DNA of 64,000 bases from Chionis minor (lineage: Eukaryota > Chordata > Aves > Charadriiformes > Chionididae). Below, one piece after another: positions 62,380-64,000 of this stretch. The DNA is taken from assembly GCA_013398295.1 (NCBI GenBank), contig VZSF01008870.1:716033-780032 (forward strand), written 5' to 3'. Position 1 is the first letter of the stretch. Every line of letters starts with the position of its first letter. Position numbers and translations under genes: made by a program. Under the pieces are notes generated by a model. That model had not been told where the DNA came from and did not search any database. It saw only the letters and a list, made by a program, of their open reading frames with translations.

Positions 62380-62414
62380 TTTGGGCTGCCATACTCTGAG
62401 CGTGGCAGCCCAAA
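62380..62414. repeat. inverted repeat, 12-bp perfect stem
   Basis: TTTGGGCTGCCA (62380-62391) and TGGCAGCCCAAA (62403-62414) are exact reverse complements around an 11-base loop. This is a GC-rich stem in otherwise mixed sequence. Pairing outside the 12 bp is weak. Confidence 0.8.
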
Positions 62415-63986
62415 ATGGAGCCTGGGTGGAGGCACTGGGGAACAAAGCCCTTGGAAAGGTCATTCTTTAAATATTTCTCATGTAAACCTGCTCTGTTCTT
62501 CTCCTCCTCCTCCCCAACTTTATGGCAAGTATACATTTTAATAAAAATACAAAGAAAAGCAATGCACTAAAGTTCCAGAAGACGACAAATCTATAGAAAC
62601 CCATTGACTCCGGGGCTTGCTTCCCATCCCTGCTGAGTATTCTTCAGATGTCGGATGATCCTTCTCTTGGTGGCTGATCCCATTCCAGAGTTACATTTTA
62701 GCAGTAATAAAGCAAAAAGCCACCACATTATCCTTCAGAATCAGGCAGAAGCAGGAAAAAGTTAGAAAAGTCTCCATCAGTCACTGTCCTCATAGCATAC
62801 ATTTTGGAGACAATCTGAAGAAAAAGGTCAGTCTAGATAAGAAATAAAGATGCCACATCTAAACCATATTTTTAAGCTGAAAAATCTCTGCCTCCCTAGA
62901 TATTTATAATACTCTTACCACAAAGCAGAATAAAATTATATCAAGGTCAGCTTTCACAGAGTGAGTTTAAATGGTAATTCTTACTTCTCACTTGAGTTTT
63001 TTGAAGTTTGAATGTGTCATTTATGCTTGTGTTGTAATGAGCAATATAGAAGCATTGAAATGATTGAAAATTACATGATTATCACTGTAATTTAGCGCTC
63101 AGTTAATGAAGGCTTGAACTGTTGTCCATATTGTCATAGTGCAGTTAGCAGGTATCCATACTGAATACAGTTTACATTTGCAAGAAACTGAGTTAGCAGT
63201 AAAGGTTAATCCACTGCTATACAAACATTTGATCTTGCAGTGATCCCATTAACCTTTTTCATATGCAAAGATTAGGAATAAGCAGCTAGCAAAATACTAA
63301 CCTTATTTAAAATTGCAGACCTCTGAGTACCCAACAATTTTTTTATTCTTCCATGTACGGGCAGAGGTTTAAAGGCTTCTTCCACTTCCTCCGCAAAGTG
63401 AGCAAGCCTGAAGTCTCACAGGTTTTATTAATGTATTAAAACTGTTGCAATCAGCAGTTCTGTGAAGCAAATTCAGTTTAAAAAAAAAAAAAAAAACCCA
63501 ACACCAAAAACCCCCCAGGAAGTTTTCATCTCGGTTGAGTTTGAATCCTATCCTAACTACAAGAGTGAAGAGGGGTTTGAAGGTTTCTCTGAGTGGGCTC
63601 TCCAACACTTCCTTTTACCAAGAACTTCAGTGGGTGTCATCCCAGAGTCAGTAACTGAACCCCTCAGCAGTGTGTGTAGGAGAGAGATCCTCCCTTTGTG
63701 GGTCCTAAGTGTGTAGATGTCATGCCAGGTTTTATTACATACAGCTAGAAGTTTCCAATACTGGTGTTTTCTCATTAACGAGACCTATCTGCTCTCTAAT
63801 GGATGCATTCCATATAGCAGCATTGTTGTGAGCTTTCTAACTCTGCCAGATCTGGATGAAAAATAAATGCAGTCAAAGGTGCAGTTGCAAAAGCCAAGTT
63901 TGGTGCTGAATGCAGTAGCTTAGATGTCTGCACGTGTGATTACTGATTTACTGCTTCCAGGCAGAGAGGAGACCATTAATCACAAG
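62415..63986. other. unique DNA, no gene recognised
   Basis: This is AT-rich unique sequence with a 17-base A run (63480-63496) followed by short C runs. No repeat family or exon is recognised. Confidence 0.6.
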
Positions 63987-64000
63987 ATCATAGAATGATT
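63987..64000 (-). mobile_element. probable CR1 3' tail, cut by window end
   Basis: The last bases, ATCATAGAATGATT, are the antisense of the CR1 octamer tail (ATTCTATGAT type). A minus-strand CR1 probably continues beyond the window. Only 14 bases are visible. Confidence 0.45.

Noticed and set aside
1..64000. tRNA, rRNA, U6 or 7SK genes and CRISPR arrays
   Set aside because: I looked for characteristic conserved words and repeat-spacer patterns on both strands and found none.

Overview
The window is animal nuclear DNA, and almost certainly from a bird. It carries many copies of the CR1 LINE of several ages, ending in ATTCTATG- or ATTCTGTG-type 3' octamer repeats. It also carries solo LTRs of two endogenous-retrovirus families that I recognise as widespread in bird genomes. 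The rest is AT-rich, low in CpG and largely unique. No bacterial or plasmid-type features occur. I found no host protein-coding gene, rRNA or tRNA that I can defend. The many 60-125-codon open frames are what 64 kb of non-coding DNA gives by chance. The window reads as an intergenic region (gene desert) or part of a very large intron.

Layout. 1-5.2 kb is unique DNA. 5.2-6.1 kb holds a decayed minus-strand CR1 that still shows the reverse-transcriptase LADD tetrad. 7.76-8.29 kb is a minus-strand solo LTR (family A). 8.3-16.5 kb is unique, with an (AC)8 run, an A-rich tract and a near-perfect 22-bp palindrome. 16.5-16.85 kb is an internally deleted solo LTR of a second family (B). 19.15-19.52 kb is an ancient CR1 tail and 24.87-25.17 kb a younger one. 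29.7-30.0 kb has an RFX-like X-box in DNA that looks like a conserved non-coding element. 31.26-31.43 and 33.2-33.4 kb are two ancient minus-strand CR1 tails. 39.45-39.96 kb holds two hairpin-forming inverted repeats. 40.7 kb has a compound CTAC/CTAT microsatellite. 42.39-43.41 kb is a broken CR1 with an FADD catalytic tetrad. 49.02-49.61 kb is a plus-strand family-A solo LTR with intact CRE, TATA and polyadenylation signals. 51.9-53.53 kb is the youngest-looking CR1, split by a 646-base assembly gap (52421-53066). 56.5 kb has a GGGA/GGAA microsatellite, 57.84-58.5 kb another CR1, 62.0 kb a G-quadruplex motif and 62.4 kb a 12-bp perfect hairpin. The window ends just inside what looks like one more minus-strand CR1 tail.

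The main story is repeat history rather than gene function. At least eight CR1 insertions, all with 3'-biased truncation, belong to several age classes. Two LTRs of one family differ sharply in promoter decay. No new biological system was found. The best leads are the RFX-site/CNE candidate, the inverted repeats and two protein-like minus-strand frames (about 12.78-12.99 kb and 22.26-22.50 kb) that need a homology search.
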